Shown: positions 16,809 through 26,047, counted from the stretch's first letter. The stretch: 64,000 nucleotides of DNA from Streptomyces griseorubiginosus (GCF_001514195.1 NZ_KQ948740.1:124001-188000), one strand, 5' to 3'. A program made the numbers and translations. Notes: generated by a model not told the origin, from the letters alone.

Positions 16809-17579
16809 ATGACGATGCCGAGCAGCTCCGCCTACGCCAAGGTCAACGGTCTGGAGATGTACTACGAGATCCATGGCGCGGACCACGAGGAGGGCCGTCC
16901 GCTGGTGCTGCTGCACGGCGGCGTCCTCACCGTGGATCTGACATTCGCGGGTGTGCTGCCCGAACTGGCCGCCCACCGGCGGGTGGTGGCTCCCGCACTC
17001 CAGGGGCACGGACACACCGCCGACATCGACCGTGACATCTCCGTGCCCGGTCTGGCCTCCGACGTGGTGGCGCTGCTGGACGAACTCGGTGTGCGACAGG
17101 CCGATTTCCTCGGGTTCAGCCTGGGCGGCCTGACCGCGCTGGAGATCGCCGTCCGGTACCCCGAGCGCGTCGGACGGCTGGCGCTCGCCTCCACCATGTA
17201 CACCCAGGAAGGCGTCCACGAGGAGGTGCGCGTACCGGACTACAGCTCGCCCCTGCTGCCCAGCCAGGCGGACTTCCAGGAGATGGCCGACGCCTACGCG
17301 GCCGTGGCACCGCACCCCGAGCACTTCCAGGAGTTCCTCGCGAAGACCTCCGCGGCGGCACAGGCCCCGCTTCCCTGGACCGCCGACGAGCTGCGCGGAC
17401 TGCGGGCGCCCACGCTGCTGGTCGTCGGAGACAGCGACTTCGTACGCGTGGAGCACGCGGCGGAGATGCAACACCTGATCCCCGGGGCGCAGTTGGCCGT
17501 ACTCCCCGCCACCAGGCACATGACGCTCATGCGGCGGACATCGCTGCTGCTGCCCTTGCTGGGCGAGTTCTTCTCCTAG
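16809..17579 (+). CDS. Alpha/beta hydrolase
   Basis: 256 residues. Oxyanion motif LVLLHGGVLT, nucleophile Ser in FLGFSLGGLTALEIA, Asp in LLVVGDSDFVR and His in PATRHMTLM. Most like the esterase/haloperoxidase-type hydrolases. Start could be GTG 16806, ATG 16809 or ATG 16815; all give the same fold. It follows the ABC exporter by about 100 bp and might be co-transcribed, but no functional link is evident. It ends 24 bp before a convergent oxidoreductase gene. Confidence 0.88.
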   Translation: MTMPSSSAYAKVNGLEMYYEIHGADHEEGRPLVLLHGGVLTVDLTFAGVLPELAAHRRVVAPALQGHGHTADIDRDISVPGLASDVVALLDELGVRQADFLGFSLGGLTALEIAVRYPERVGRLALASTMYTQEGVHEEVRVPDYSSPLLPSQADFQEMADAYAAVAPHPEHFQEFLAKTSAAAQAPLPWTADELRGLRAPTLLVVGDSDFVRVEHAAEMQHLIPGAQLAVLPATRHMTLMRRTSLLLPLLGEFFS

Positions 17580-17603
17580 GCGTGCGTCACGGCACGGCCG
17601 CGC

Positions 17604-18377
17604 TCACGCGAAACCCCCGTTGCTGTTCAGCAGTTGGCCGTTGACCCACTGGCCTTCCGGTGAGCAGAGGAAGTCCACCAGGTGCGCGGTGTCCCGCGGG
17701 GTGCCGAGACGGCCGAGGGGGGTGGCCGCGAGGCAGTGCGCCCGGTCCTCCTCGGACATCCAACCGGTGTCGACGGGGCCGGGGTTGACGGCGTTGGCGG
17801 TCACGCCCAGGTGGGCGAGTTCATGGGCGGCGGCCAGGGTGATGCGGTCCATCGCCCCCTTGCTCGCCCCGTAGGGCAGGTTGCCCACGGTGTGGTCGCT
17901 GGTGAGACTGATGATCCGCCCGGTGCCCGGCGGTGCGGTGAAGCGGCGTCCGAACTCCCGGATCAGCAGCCAGGTCGCCCGGGTGTTGACGGCGAAGTGC
18001 CGGTCGAAGCTCTCGACGGTGGTGTCGAACAGCCCGGAGTCCACGGATTCGCAGTGGCTCAAGACCAGCGCGGTGACGGGACCGAGCCGGCGCTCCACCT
18101 CGTCGAAGACCCGGGCCGGGGTGTCGGGTTCGGCGAGGTCCGCCTCGATGGCGGCGGTGGCGGCGCCCCGCTCGGTCAGCAGTCCCTCGATCTTCGCGGT
18201 CGCGCCGGGTTCGGCGCCCCAGGTCATGCGCGCGTCGTAGGGGTTCCAGTAGGTGAAGGCGATGTCCCATCCGGAGGAGGCCAGTTGCAGGGCGAGCCCG
18301 GCGCCGATGCCGACGGTGCGCCCGACGCCGGTGATCAGGGCGAGCGGACGGGCGGGGGATTCGGTGCGTGTCGTCAC
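17604..18377 (-). CDS. SDR family oxidoreductase
   Basis: 257 residues from a GTG (VTTRTESPARPLALITG). The cofactor motif is ITGVGRTVGIGAGLA, a variant of TGxxxGIG with an inserted VG, resembling enoyl-ACP reductase-like and FabG-like SDRs. ISLTSDH holds the catalytic Ser and YGASKGAMD holds Tyr169 and Lys173; NPGPVDTGWM and NGQLLNSNGGFA are the usual closing motifs. A longer frame to 18527 has no ribosome site. Substrate unknown. Confidence 0.88.
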   Translation of the reverse strand: MTTRTESPARPLALITGVGRTVGIGAGLALQLASSGWDIAFTYWNPYDARMTWGAEPGATAKIEGLLTERGAATAAIEADLAEPDTPARVFDEVERRLGPVTALVLSHCESVDSGLFDTTVESFDRHFAVNTRATWLLIREFGRRFTAPPGTGRIISLTSDHTVGNLPYGASKGAMDRITLAAAHELAHLGVTANAVNPGPVDTGWMSEEDRAHCLAATPLGRLGTPRDTAHLVDFLCSPEGQWVNGQLLNSNGGFA

Positions 18378-18675
18378 GGGCTGAGATCGTCCATGCCGGA
18401 CGACGGAGCGACAACCGCTTTTCTCCGTGGACCGACACCAGTTTTTCTCCGTCGGCCCCCGGGCGTCTCCGCAACGGAAATGCCGAAAATCGCTCAACTC
18501 TGGCACACTCCTGAGCCCCATGAGCACGCTTGGCCGAAACTCGCCCTCATGTGACTAAAGTTCAACGCCGTCACCGGCGAGTTTCTCTCTTACCCACGGT
18601 AATGGCTTGATTTACGCGATCCGCAGCCGTAACCCTTCCTCCACTACCGGCCAAGACTCTGGGGGGAGTTGGCTC

Positions 18676-19590
18676 ATGGAAGGCACCGTCGACGGATTCC
18701 GCTACGGCTTGGTGACCCCGGTCGCCGCGTTTGTGATGGCGTGCCTGGGAGGGGCCCTGGGACTGCGCTGCATCGTGCGGACCCTGCTCAGCAGCGAGTC
18801 GTGGAAGCCGGGCTGGCTGGCCCTCGGCGCCGCCTCGATCGGCTGCGGCATCTGGACGATGCACTTCATCGCCATGATCGGTTTCCAGGTCGTGGAGACC
18901 CGGATCCGCTACGACGTCGCGCTCACGGTGCTCAGTCTCGCCGTGGCGATCGTCGTCGTCGGCATCGGCGTGTTCATCGTCGGTTACCGGGGCGCCAGCA
19001 CCCTGAACCTGTCCTTCGCGGGCGTGATCACCGGGCTCGGCGTGGCGGCCATGCACTACCTCGGCATGGCGGCGCTGCACCTGAACGGGACGATCCACTA
19101 CGACCCCCTGGTCGTCGCGCTCTCCGTGGCCATCGCCGTCGTCGCGGCGACCGCGGCTCTGTGGGCGGCCGTCACCATCCGGGGTTTCCTGACGAGCCTG
19201 GGCGCCAGCCTGATCATGGGCGTCGCGGTGACGGGGATGCACTACACGGGCATGTCCGCGGTCAGCGTCCATGTGCACGGCCGGACCGGCGGATCGTGGG
19301 CGGGTGACTCCCCCACCTCGCTGCTCCTGCCCATGCTGGTGGGTCCTGCGATCTTCCTGCTCCTGGCGGGAGTTGTCGTCATGTTCGACCCGCTGCTGGT
19401 GCTCGGCGACGGCGACTGGAACCGCTCAACGGCGTCGGCCGTCGTCGCCGCCCCGCGGTCCGGCTCGCTCTTCGAGCACTCGGAGAACCAGGAGAACCAG
19501 TCGCTCCGGGAGGATGAGGCGCCCAGGGTGGTCCAGGCCCGCGCGCCGCAGGATCCGCAGTGGGCCGTGCCCCGCGGCCCGCGAAGGTGA
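18676..19590 (+). CDS. MHYT-domain integral membrane sensor
   Basis: 304 residues with seven predicted helices. The three MHYT motifs are TMHFIAMI, AMHYLGMA and GMHYTGMS, thought to bind a metal and sense O2, CO or NO. In many bacteria MHYT is fused to GGDEF/EAL or other output domains; here only a polar tail of about 65 residues follows (NRSTASAVVAAPRSGSLFEH to the end). ATG follows GGGGGGAGTTGGCTC. The 298-bp divergent region upstream shows no palindrome I can call. Confidence 0.9.
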   Translation: MEGTVDGFRYGLVTPVAAFVMACLGGALGLRCIVRTLLSSESWKPGWLALGAASIGCGIWTMHFIAMIGFQVVETRIRYDVALTVLSLAVAIVVVGIGVFIVGYRGASTLNLSFAGVITGLGVAAMHYLGMAALHLNGTIHYDPLVVALSVAIAVVAATAALWAAVTIRGFLTSLGASLIMGVAVTGMHYTGMSAVSVHVHGRTGGSWAGDSPTSLLLPMLVGPAIFLLLAGVVVMFDPLLVLGDGDWNRSTASAVVAAPRSGSLFEHSENQENQSLREDEAPRVVQARAPQDPQWAVPRGPRR

Positions 19591-19633
19591 CTCCCCCGTC
19601 GGGCCGGTTCTAGATCGTTGTTACGGTGCACCG

Positions 19634-21136
19634 GTGTCTGACTCCTCACGCGATACCGCCGAAGGCGCCGGCTGGGGCCCCACCCGACTCGGCGAGTACA
19701 AGCGGCTGATGCCGCCCAAGGTCGAGAAGATCTCGTGGCTGAACCCGAAGACGCTGTGGGCCGCCCGCAACGGCGTGGTCGCCTCCTGGCTCGGGGACCC
19801 CACGGGCCGTACCCGAAACCGCTGGGTGGCCCAGCGCGCGGCGGCCGGCGCACCCGCCGACAAGGTGATCCGGCGCGCGGACCCGGAACGCTTCTCCTTC
19901 ATGGTCATCGGCGACACCGGCGAGGGCGACGACCCCCAGTACGCCGTCGTGCCAGGGTTTCTGAGAATCAGTCAGGACACCAGGTTCACGGTCGTCGCCA
20001 GTGACGTGATCTACCCCGTCGGCAGCGCGGACGACTACGACACCAAGTTCTTCCGTCCCTACCAGGACTATCCGGCGCCGATCTACGCGATACCCGGCAA
20101 CCACGACTGGTACGAGGACCTCGGCGCGTTCATGCGAGTCTTCTGCGACGACGCCCCGCCCCTCGATCCCGAACCTCGGGCCCGCCCCCTCAGCCGCTCC
20201 TGGCTGCGCTCGCTGCTGTGGCACCGGCCTCGCCCCCACGACGGTCAACACCTCGACCAGGCACGCCGGTTGCGTGCGGACCCGGCTCAACAGGCCGTAC
20301 AGCCGGGCCCGTACTGGGCCGTCGACGCAGGTCCGCTGCGCATCATCGGCATCGACACCGGACTGCTCGGCACCATCGACGCCGAACAGGGCGCGTGGCT
20401 GCGCGAGGTCTCCCAGGGCCCCCGCCCGAAGATCCTCATCACCGGCTCGCCCCTGTACGTGGACGGCGAGCACCACCCCTGTGCCATCGAGGGCGGTGGC
20501 ACGGTCGACGAGATCGTGCGCGCCCCGGAGCACCACTTCGTCGCGGCGATAGGCGGCGACATCCACAACTACCAGCGCTACCCGGTCGACGTGGACGGCA
20601 GGACCGTCCAGTACGTCGTCTCGGGCGGCGGCGGCGCGTTCATGCACGCCACCCACACCATCCCCCGGGTGTCGATCGCCGACGTCACCGAGCAGGACTT
20701 CCGGTGCTATCCGCTGCGCGGCGACTCGCTGGCCTTCTACAGCAGGCTCTACGGCCGCCGTCTGCACCTGCGCCGGTTCTTCACCCTGACCGAGGCCGAG
20801 GCCACCGCGGTGATCGCGGAGCGGCTCGGCATCCCGCCCACCCGGCTCCCCGGCGAGCCCGCCCGGGTCACCTTCCGCACCCGCCTCGTCGCGAGTCTCC
20901 TGGGCGCAGGGGGCCGGCCCGACCGCACCTCACGGTTCCGACTTCCGGTGCGCAAGATCTACACCCAGCTGTTCTCGCCGAGCTCGGCGACCTACAGCCC
21001 GCCGTTCTTCAAGTGCTTCCTGCGGCTGGACGTCACCCCGGAGGCCGTACGTCTGCGCTGCTTCGCGGCCACCGGCAATCTCGCCCAGGAGGTCGAACCC
21101 CCCGTCGAGGACGAGGTGATCATTCCGCTGCGCTGA
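19634..21136 (+). CDS. Metallophosphoesterase (calcineurin-like)
   Basis: 500 residues from GTG (VSDSSRDTAEGAG). Metal motifs in order: FMVIGDTGEGDD (near residue 94), VVASDVIYPVGS (usual GDNIY altered to SDVIY), IPGNHDWYED, ITGSPLYVDGEHH and GGDIHNYQRY. No signal peptide. Resembles the Streptomyces family of large cytosolic metallophosphatases of unknown substrate. The SDV variation keeps the Asp ligand but not the first Gly. Confidence 0.88.
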   Translation: MSDSSRDTAEGAGWGPTRLGEYKRLMPPKVEKISWLNPKTLWAARNGVVASWLGDPTGRTRNRWVAQRAAAGAPADKVIRRADPERFSFMVIGDTGEGDDPQYAVVPGFLRISQDTRFTVVASDVIYPVGSADDYDTKFFRPYQDYPAPIYAIPGNHDWYEDLGAFMRVFCDDAPPLDPEPRARPLSRSWLRSLLWHRPRPHDGQHLDQARRLRADPAQQAVQPGPYWAVDAGPLRIIGIDTGLLGTIDAEQGAWLREVSQGPRPKILITGSPLYVDGEHHPCAIEGGGTVDEIVRAPEHHFVAAIGGDIHNYQRYPVDVDGRTVQYVVSGGGGAFMHATHTIPRVSIADVTEQDFRCYPLRGDSLAFYSRLYGRRLHLRRFFTLTEAEATAVIAERLGIPPTRLPGEPARVTFRTRLVASLLGAGGRPDRTSRFRLPVRKIYTQLFSPSSATYSPPFFKCFLRLDVTPEAVRLRCFAATGNLAQEVEPPVEDEVIIPLR

Positions 21137-21180
21137 CCGGGAACACGGTGGGCGGCGCGGGAGTTCCCCCAGCAGGACTA

Positions 21181-21194
21181 CTTGATTCATCAAG
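21181..21194. promoter_or_regulatory. Putative operator, CTTGAT-TC-ATCAAG
   Basis: A perfect 6-bp inverted repeat with a 2-base centre, 17-30 bp upstream of the LLM monooxygenase start. The position just before the ribosome site and the TTGATnnATCAA form suggest a MarR-family repressor site. No MarR gene adjoins. Confidence 0.5.
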
Positions 21195-21210
21195 CTTCCC
21201 GGAGGAGCCC

Positions 21211-22239
21211 GTGCCGTCCACCCCCCGCCCCCTGCGCAAGCTGGGCTTCCTGACCATCGGACTGTTCGACGAGTCGGACCCGCGACGCGGCCACGAGTCG
21301 ACGCTGGAGATCATCGAACTCGGCGAGCAGCTCGGTTTCGACAGTGCCTGGCTGCGCCACCGCCATCTCCAGTACGGCATCTCGTCCCCGGTCGCCGTCA
21401 TGGCAGCGGCCTCCCAGCGGACCCGGCGCATCGAGCTGGGCACGGCCGTCATCCCGCTCGGCTGGGAGAACCCGCTGCGGCTGGCCGAGGACCTGGCGAC
21501 CGTGGACGTCCTGTCCGGGGGCCGGATCAACCCGGGTGTGAGCGTGGGGCCGCCGATGCACTTCGACGACATCAAGGGGGCACTGTACCCGGACACGGCC
21601 GACGCCGAGGACTTCTCCTACGAGCGGGTGCGACGCCTCCTGGACCTGGTGCGCGGCAAGCCGGCGAGCGACTTCAGCGGGACGCGGGGCTTCGAGGTCT
21701 TCTCCGACCGGGTCCAGCCGCACTCCCCCGGCCTGGGCCGGCGGCTCTGGTACGGCGGCGGCAGCCTGCGGTCGGCGCGCTGGGCGGGCGAGCACGGCAT
21801 GAACTTCCTGACCAGCAGTGTCGTCAAGGCGGAGGCGCCCGAGGGGCCGTACGACTTCGCCGAGATCCAGCTCTCGCACATCCGGGCCTTCCGCGCCGCC
21901 CACCCCGACGGCGATCAGGCCCGTGTCTCGCAGGGTCTCGTCGTCATCCCCACCGACTCCGCCTCCTCCGAGCAGCGGGCCAGGTACGAGGAGTACGCCG
22001 CGAAGCGCACCCCTCGAACGGCCTCGCCCCAGGGCCCGGCCCGGATGATGTTCGCACCGGACATCGTCGGCACGTCCCAGGAGATCGCCGAACGCCTCCA
22101 GGCACACGCGGCGTTCCGCGAGGTGGACGAGGTGGCCTTCGCCCTCCCGTTCACCTTCGAACACGAGGACTACGTACAGATCCTGACAGACATGGCAACG
22201 AAGCTGGGCCCGGCACTGGGATGGCGCCCCGGGGCCTAG
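21211..22239 (+). CDS. LLM class flavin-dependent oxidoreductase
   Basis: 342 residues from a GTG with GGAGGAGCCC directly upstream. LGFLTIGLFDESDPRRGHESTLEIIELGEQLGFDSAWLRHRHLQ starts the luciferase-like TIM barrel; RIELGTAVIPLGWENPLRLAEDLATVDVLSGGRINPGVSVG is the flavin-binding core. Uses FMN or F420 with an unknown substrate. A palindromic operator lies upstream. A strong hairpin and a T-run after the stop end the transcript. Confidence 0.92.
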   Translation: MPSTPRPLRKLGFLTIGLFDESDPRRGHESTLEIIELGEQLGFDSAWLRHRHLQYGISSPVAVMAAASQRTRRIELGTAVIPLGWENPLRLAEDLATVDVLSGGRINPGVSVGPPMHFDDIKGALYPDTADAEDFSYERVRRLLDLVRGKPASDFSGTRGFEVFSDRVQPHSPGLGRRLWYGGGSLRSARWAGEHGMNFLTSSVVKAEAPEGPYDFAEIQLSHIRAFRAAHPDGDQARVSQGLVVIPTDSASSEQRARYEEYAAKRTPRTASPQGPARMMFAPDIVGTSQEIAERLQAHAAFREVDEVAFALPFTFEHEDYVQILTDMATKLGPALGWRPGA

Positions 22240-22322
22240 ATCTGCTCCGGGCCCTGGGCGAAGGTCTTCGCCGTCGCCGCGTGTCAGCCGGGGTGCTCAC
22301 ACGGCACGGTCGTTCCTCGCGG

Positions 22323-22381
22323 GTGTGCCCGGGTCCGCGGACCTGGGCACACCGGAGTCCGCGGACCGGTCTGACTTTTTT
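22323..22381 (+). terminator. Hairpin plus T-tract terminator
   Basis: Stem gtgtgcccgggtcc / ggacctgggcacac with one mismatch at 22323-22352, a second copy of gtccgcggac at 22357-22366, and TTTTTT at 22376-22381. It ends the LLM oxidoreductase transcript just before the convergent molybdopterin gene. Confidence 0.8.
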
Positions 22382-22391
22382 GGGCGGCGGG

Positions 22392-24641
22392 TCAGACGGG
22401 GAGAGCCTCGATGCGGGCGGGTACGTGCTTGTGCCAGGGGGAGCCCGCTATGGGGTCGCGCCGGCGCAGGTCGGTGAGGGTGTTGGGGGCGACACCGGTG
22501 CGTTCGGTCCCGCCGTCGCCGGTGGGGAGATCGAGACCGAAGCCGTTGGGCAGGGCGGCGTGCCCGGCCTGCATGCGGTCGTCGATCTCGACGGTGGTGT
22601 CCGCGGTGCCGCGCTCCGTGGTGATCCGGGCGGGCGCCCCGTCGTCGAGTCCGAGCCGCTCGGCATCCTGCGGGCTGATGCGCAGCGTGCCGCCCTTGTC
22701 GCGCAGGCGCCAGGTGCTGTCGCGGATGATGGTGTTCGCGGTGAACGCACGCCGCTGTCCGGCGGCCAGGACGATGGGGAACTCCTCGGTGGTGTGCACG
22801 GCCGCAGTGGTGTCCAACTCGGCGTGCAGATCGAGCAGTTCCGGAATGGGCAGCGGGATGCGCCGGCCGGGGTGCGGCACGTAGTCCCAGGCGTCGTCGT
22901 ACTCGTCCTCGGTGAAGACGACCCCGGAACGGCCCTTGAGGATCGCGTCGAACAGGGCTTCCGCGGTGACGTGCCCGGCACGGCGCATGGCCTTGGGGTA
23001 CTTGTGGGCGATGCGCAGGCAGAGCGCCCACAGCACGGCGGCGGAGCGGGCGCCGTCCGGGAGGGTGGGACCGAGGGTTTCGTACAGCAGATACGGGGCC
23101 GCCTTGATGGTGCTCCTGTCGAGGACGGCCAGGGCGGCGAACGCGAGTTTGTACGGGGTGCGGCCCAGGCGCGCCGCGGCACGCAGCAGGGAGAGGCGGC
23201 TGCGGGGGACGGTGCCGAGTTCCCGGATCAGGCGGGCGTAGATCTCGGGTTCGGTCAGCGTGCCGGGCAGCGGGTCGAGCACCGGGGCACGCAGGTGGAA
23301 GGTGTTGTGCGGGAACTCCAAGGTGAAGAAGGTGGCCTCCCACTTCTCGTACTGGGACGCGGCCGGCAGCACGTAGTCGGCCCGGCGCCCGGTCTCGGTG
23401 AGCGCGACGTCGATGACGACGACCAGGTCGAGTCTGTCGAGTGCCTCGGCGAAGGTCGCGGAATCGGCAAGGGAGTGCGCCGGGTTGGAGGACTCGATGA
23501 TCATCGCCCGGAACCGGTCGGGATGGTCGTTGAGGATCTCCTCGGCGATGACGTTGCAGGGCACCAGGCCGCCGGGCATCCGCGCGCCCGTGACGGGGGT
23601 GCGGCGGGGGCGGGTGCTGTACTGGAAGAGCGAGGCGACCCACGAATGCGGCTGCATCGCGCCCTGCTTGCCGAAGTTGCCGGTCAGCAGCCAGATCAGC
23701 TTGTTGAGGTAGGAGACGAGGGTGCTGTTGGGGCCCTGCTGGACGCCCAGGTCCTCGTACGTCGAGACACTGGAGGCGGCTGCGATCCGGCGGGCCGTCG
23801 TGCGCAGGAGTTCCTCGTCGAGTCCGCACGTGGCGGCACAGTGGCCGACGTCCACGGCCTTCAGCTGATCAAGCACGGTTGCCGCCCCGGTGGTGCGGGA
23901 GTCGAGGAAGGCGTGGTCGACGAGGTCCTCCTGGACCAGGACGCCGAGGATGCCCGACAGACACCAGGCGTCGGTTCCGGGCCGCAGCTGCAGGTGGATG
24001 TCGGCGAGGTCGGCGGTCTCGGTCCGCACCGGATCAATGACGATCATGGTGCGGAGGGGGTCCTTGGCGATGTCCTTGAGCACGGTACGGGCCCGGGAGA
24101 CCCCGTGCGTCTGCCAGGGGTTCTTCCCGATGAAGACGGAGACCTCGGCGTTCTCGAAGTCCCCCACCGTGTGACCACCGGTCAGATGGGCGTCGACGAA
24201 GCCCTCGCCCGTCTTCTCCTGGGCCAGGGCGTTGGAGCGGTAGCGAGCGCCCAGGGCACCCATCAGGGCCCCGCTGTAGGCGCCGCCGAGATGGTTGCCC
24301 TGGCCTCCGCCGCCGTAGAAGAAGATCGACTTGCCGCCGTGGGTGTCGCGCACCGACGTGAGCCGAGCGGAGATCTCGCGTACCGCGGTGTCCCAGTCCA
24401 CGGGCGTGAAGCTGCCGTCCGGCTCGCGGCGCAGAGGCGTGGTCAGACGTTCCATGCCGTTCTGGTAATGGTCCAGACGCAGGGCCTTGTTGCAGGTGTA
24501 GCCGCCGGTGGCGACGTGTTCCTTGTCGCCGCGGATCTTTGCGAAGCGCCGGCCGTCGGTCTGGATCTGGATGCCGCAGTTGTTCTCGCACAGAATGCAC
24601 GCCGTCTTGTGCCACCTGGCAGTGTCGGCCTGGTCGGTCAT
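22392..24641 (-). CDS. Molybdopterin-dependent oxidoreductase (FdhA/NarB superfamily)
   Basis: 749 residues. The [4Fe-4S] ligands are Cys15, Cys18, Cys22 and Cys50 (CILCENNC ... YTCNK). Molybdopterin domain (KSIFFYGGGGQGNHLG, NAEVSVFIGKNPWQTHGVSRA, DPVRTETADLADIHLQLRPGTD) and C-terminal dinucleotide-binding domain (LAAGQRRAFTANTIIRD, RISPQDAERLGLDDGAPARI, PNGFGLDLPTG) are complete. No Tat signal, so it acts in the cytosol. The GKNPWQTHG segment sits where formate dehydrogenases and nitrate reductases carry their Mo ligand region. No electron-transfer or chaperone genes adjoin, and the substrate is unknown. Confidence 0.9.
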   Translation of the reverse strand: MTDQADTARWHKTACILCENNCGIQIQTDGRRFAKIRGDKEHVATGGYTCNKALRLDHYQNGMERLTTPLRREPDGSFTPVDWDTAVREISARLTSVRDTHGGKSIFFYGGGGQGNHLGGAYSGALMGALGARYRSNALAQEKTGEGFVDAHLTGGHTVGDFENAEVSVFIGKNPWQTHGVSRARTVLKDIAKDPLRTMIVIDPVRTETADLADIHLQLRPGTDAWCLSGILGVLVQEDLVDHAFLDSRTTGAATVLDQLKAVDVGHCAATCGLDEELLRTTARRIAAASSVSTYEDLGVQQGPNSTLVSYLNKLIWLLTGNFGKQGAMQPHSWVASLFQYSTRPRRTPVTGARMPGGLVPCNVIAEEILNDHPDRFRAMIIESSNPAHSLADSATFAEALDRLDLVVVIDVALTETGRRADYVLPAASQYEKWEATFFTLEFPHNTFHLRAPVLDPLPGTLTEPEIYARLIRELGTVPRSRLSLLRAAARLGRTPYKLAFAALAVLDRSTIKAAPYLLYETLGPTLPDGARSAAVLWALCLRIAHKYPKAMRRAGHVTAEALFDAILKGRSGVVFTEDEYDDAWDYVPHPGRRIPLPIPELLDLHAELDTTAAVHTTEEFPIVLAAGQRRAFTANTIIRDSTWRLRDKGGTLRISPQDAERLGLDDGAPARITTERGTADTTVEIDDRMQAGHAALPNGFGLDLPTGDGGTERTGVAPNTLTDLRRRDPIAGSPWHKHVPARIEALPV

Positions 24642-24723
24642 GTGGTTCTCCTCGTCAGCACCGCCAACCAGCCGCGGCGTGGGAACCCGCGGCCGAGGGC
24701 GGCGGGCAGGGATGTGCGGACCG

Positions 24724-25395
24724 TCAGCCCAGGGGGTGGACGGTGTCGCGCAGCGTGGCCAGGGCCGGGGCGTACATGCGGGCCTTGATGGTGCCGAGGG
24801 TGTCGCCGGCCTTGTTCACCTGCGCCTCGGCGATCTCGATCGCGGTGGAACGCACGGCGTCCTCGCTGACCGCCTGGTCGACGATGCCGGCGGCCGCGGC
24901 GTCGGCGCCCCCGTATCGGCGGGCGGTGAGCATGGCGGCGTGGGCGGTCTGCGGCGCCAGCCGGGACTGGATGAGTGCGGCCATGCCGGGGGTGAAGGGG
25001 ATGTTGATGTCCGCTTCGGGCAGGCACCAGTAGCCGCGGTCGGCACGCATCACGCGGAAGTCGTGGGCGAGGGAGAACATCGCGCCGGCGGCGAAGGTGT
25101 GCCCTTGTAGTGCGGCGACGGTGACGACCGGCAGCGACAGCATCCGCGCCAACAGTTCGTGGACGGAGACGACGTAGTCCTGGTGCTGGTCGGCGTGGGC
25201 GAACAGCCAGTCCAGGTCGAGGCCGTTGGAGTAGTACTTGCCGGTGGCGGCGGTGACCAGGGCACGGGGGCCGTCCGCCTTCTCCACCTCGTCGAGTGCG
25301 GCACTGACGGCGTTGATCCAGTCCGGATGAAAGCGGTTCTCGTCGTCCCCGAGGTCGAGTACGAAGACGCTTCCCTGCCGGTCGAGAGTGGGCAT
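24724..25395 (-). CDS. Enoyl-CoA hydratase/isomerase family protein (ECI-like)
   Basis: 223 residues from ATG with AGGAGGCCCC upstream. Crotonase fold: ALVTAATGKYYSNGLDLDWL contains the first oxyanion region, and VAALQGHTFAAGAMFSLAHDFRVM the second. GYWCLPEADINIPFTPGM has Glu at the place used by delta3-delta2-enoyl-CoA isomerases. It lacks the second hydratase glutamate, so isomerase is the better guess. It is 82 bp upstream of the molybdopterin gene on the same strand and 64 bp downstream of a TetR gene, probably one operon. Confidence 0.87.
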   Translation of the reverse strand: MPTLDRQGSVFVLDLGDDENRFHPDWINAVSAALDEVEKADGPRALVTAATGKYYSNGLDLDWLFAHADQHQDYVVSVHELLARMLSLPVVTVAALQGHTFAAGAMFSLAHDFRVMRADRGYWCLPEADINIPFTPGMAALIQSRLAPQTAHAAMLTARRYGGADAAAAGIVDQAVSEDAVRSTAIEIAEAQVNKAGDTLGTIKARMYAPALATLRDTVHPLG

Positions 25396-25459
25396 GGGGC
25401 CTCCTGGGTGCGGTGGGATGGGGAGGGAAAGCGCGGCACGCCGATGCGCGTGGCACGCC

Positions 25460-26047
25460 TCAGGGTCGGCGCGGCAGGGCAGCGGCGAGCAGCTCGTGGA
25501 TCTCGGCGGCGGCTGCCTCCAAGGGGACGGTGCTCTCTTCGGCCCGGCACATGATCACCGCGCCTTCGACGGCGGCGATGACGAACGCGGCCAATCGCTT
25601 GCTGCGCTCCTCCGGCAGACCGTTCTTCAGGAACAGGCCGGCGAGGGCCTCCTGCCAGCGGGCGAACACGGCCGCCGCCGAGCGGGCCAGCTGCGGAGCG
25701 TCGTCGTTTGCCTCCACGGCCACCGCCACGATCGGACAGCCGCTGCGGAAGTCGCTGTCGACGAGCCGCTGACGCCAGAACCCGAAGAACGTGTCGATCG
25801 CCGTGAGAGCGTCGTCGGCCTGCGTCGCGGCGTCGATCAGTCCCGCGATGAAGTCGCCCGCGAGCGCGACCGCCTCGTCGATCAGTTGCGCTCGCCCGTC
25901 GGGAAAGTGGTAGTAGACCGAGCCGCGCGGGGCATTGCTGTGCGCGAGCACCCGGTCGATGCTCGTGGCGCCGGCCCCGAACTCGCCCAGCAGCGCGGCG
26001 GCGCTGAGCACCATGCGGTCCCGGCTGCCACCCTTGCGTGGGGTCAT
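25460..26047 (-). CDS. TetR family regulator (LmrA/YxaF-like)
   Basis: 195 residues from ATG with GGAAGGGAG upstream. HTH: DRMVLSAAALLGEFGAGATSIDRVLAHSNAPRGSVYYHFPDGRAQLIDEAV, where GSVYYHFPDGRAQL is the hallmark of LmrA/YxaF repressors. C-terminal half FRSGCPIVAVAVEANDDAPQL is also typical. It begins the transcript that continues into the isomerase and molybdopterin genes and likely represses it, perhaps in response to an aromatic or acyl ligand. Confidence 0.93.
   Translation of the reverse strand: MTPRKGGSRDRMVLSAAALLGEFGAGATSIDRVLAHSNAPRGSVYYHFPDGRAQLIDEAVALAGDFIAGLIDAATQADDALTAIDTFFGFWRQRLVDSDFRSGCPIVAVAVEANDDAPQLARSAAAVFARWQEALAGLFLKNGLPEERSKRLAAFVIAAVEGAVIMCRAEESTVPLEAAAAEIHELLAAALPRRP

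Noticed and set aside
12942..17579. Antibiotic biosynthetic or resistance cluster suggested by exporters and an APH-fold kinase
   Set aside because: No synthase, NRPS/PKS, terpene or tailoring set is present; the genes are singletons with separate regulators.
18570..18600. SigB-type promoter (GTTT ... GGTAAT) before the MHYT gene
   Set aside because: Spacer is 13 or fewer bases and the -10 lacks the third G.
22221..24788. 855-codon open frame opposite the molybdopterin gene
   Set aside because: Antisense shadow: glycine/arginine/valine-rich with no domain, while the minus strand encodes a full Mo-enzyme with its four Cys.
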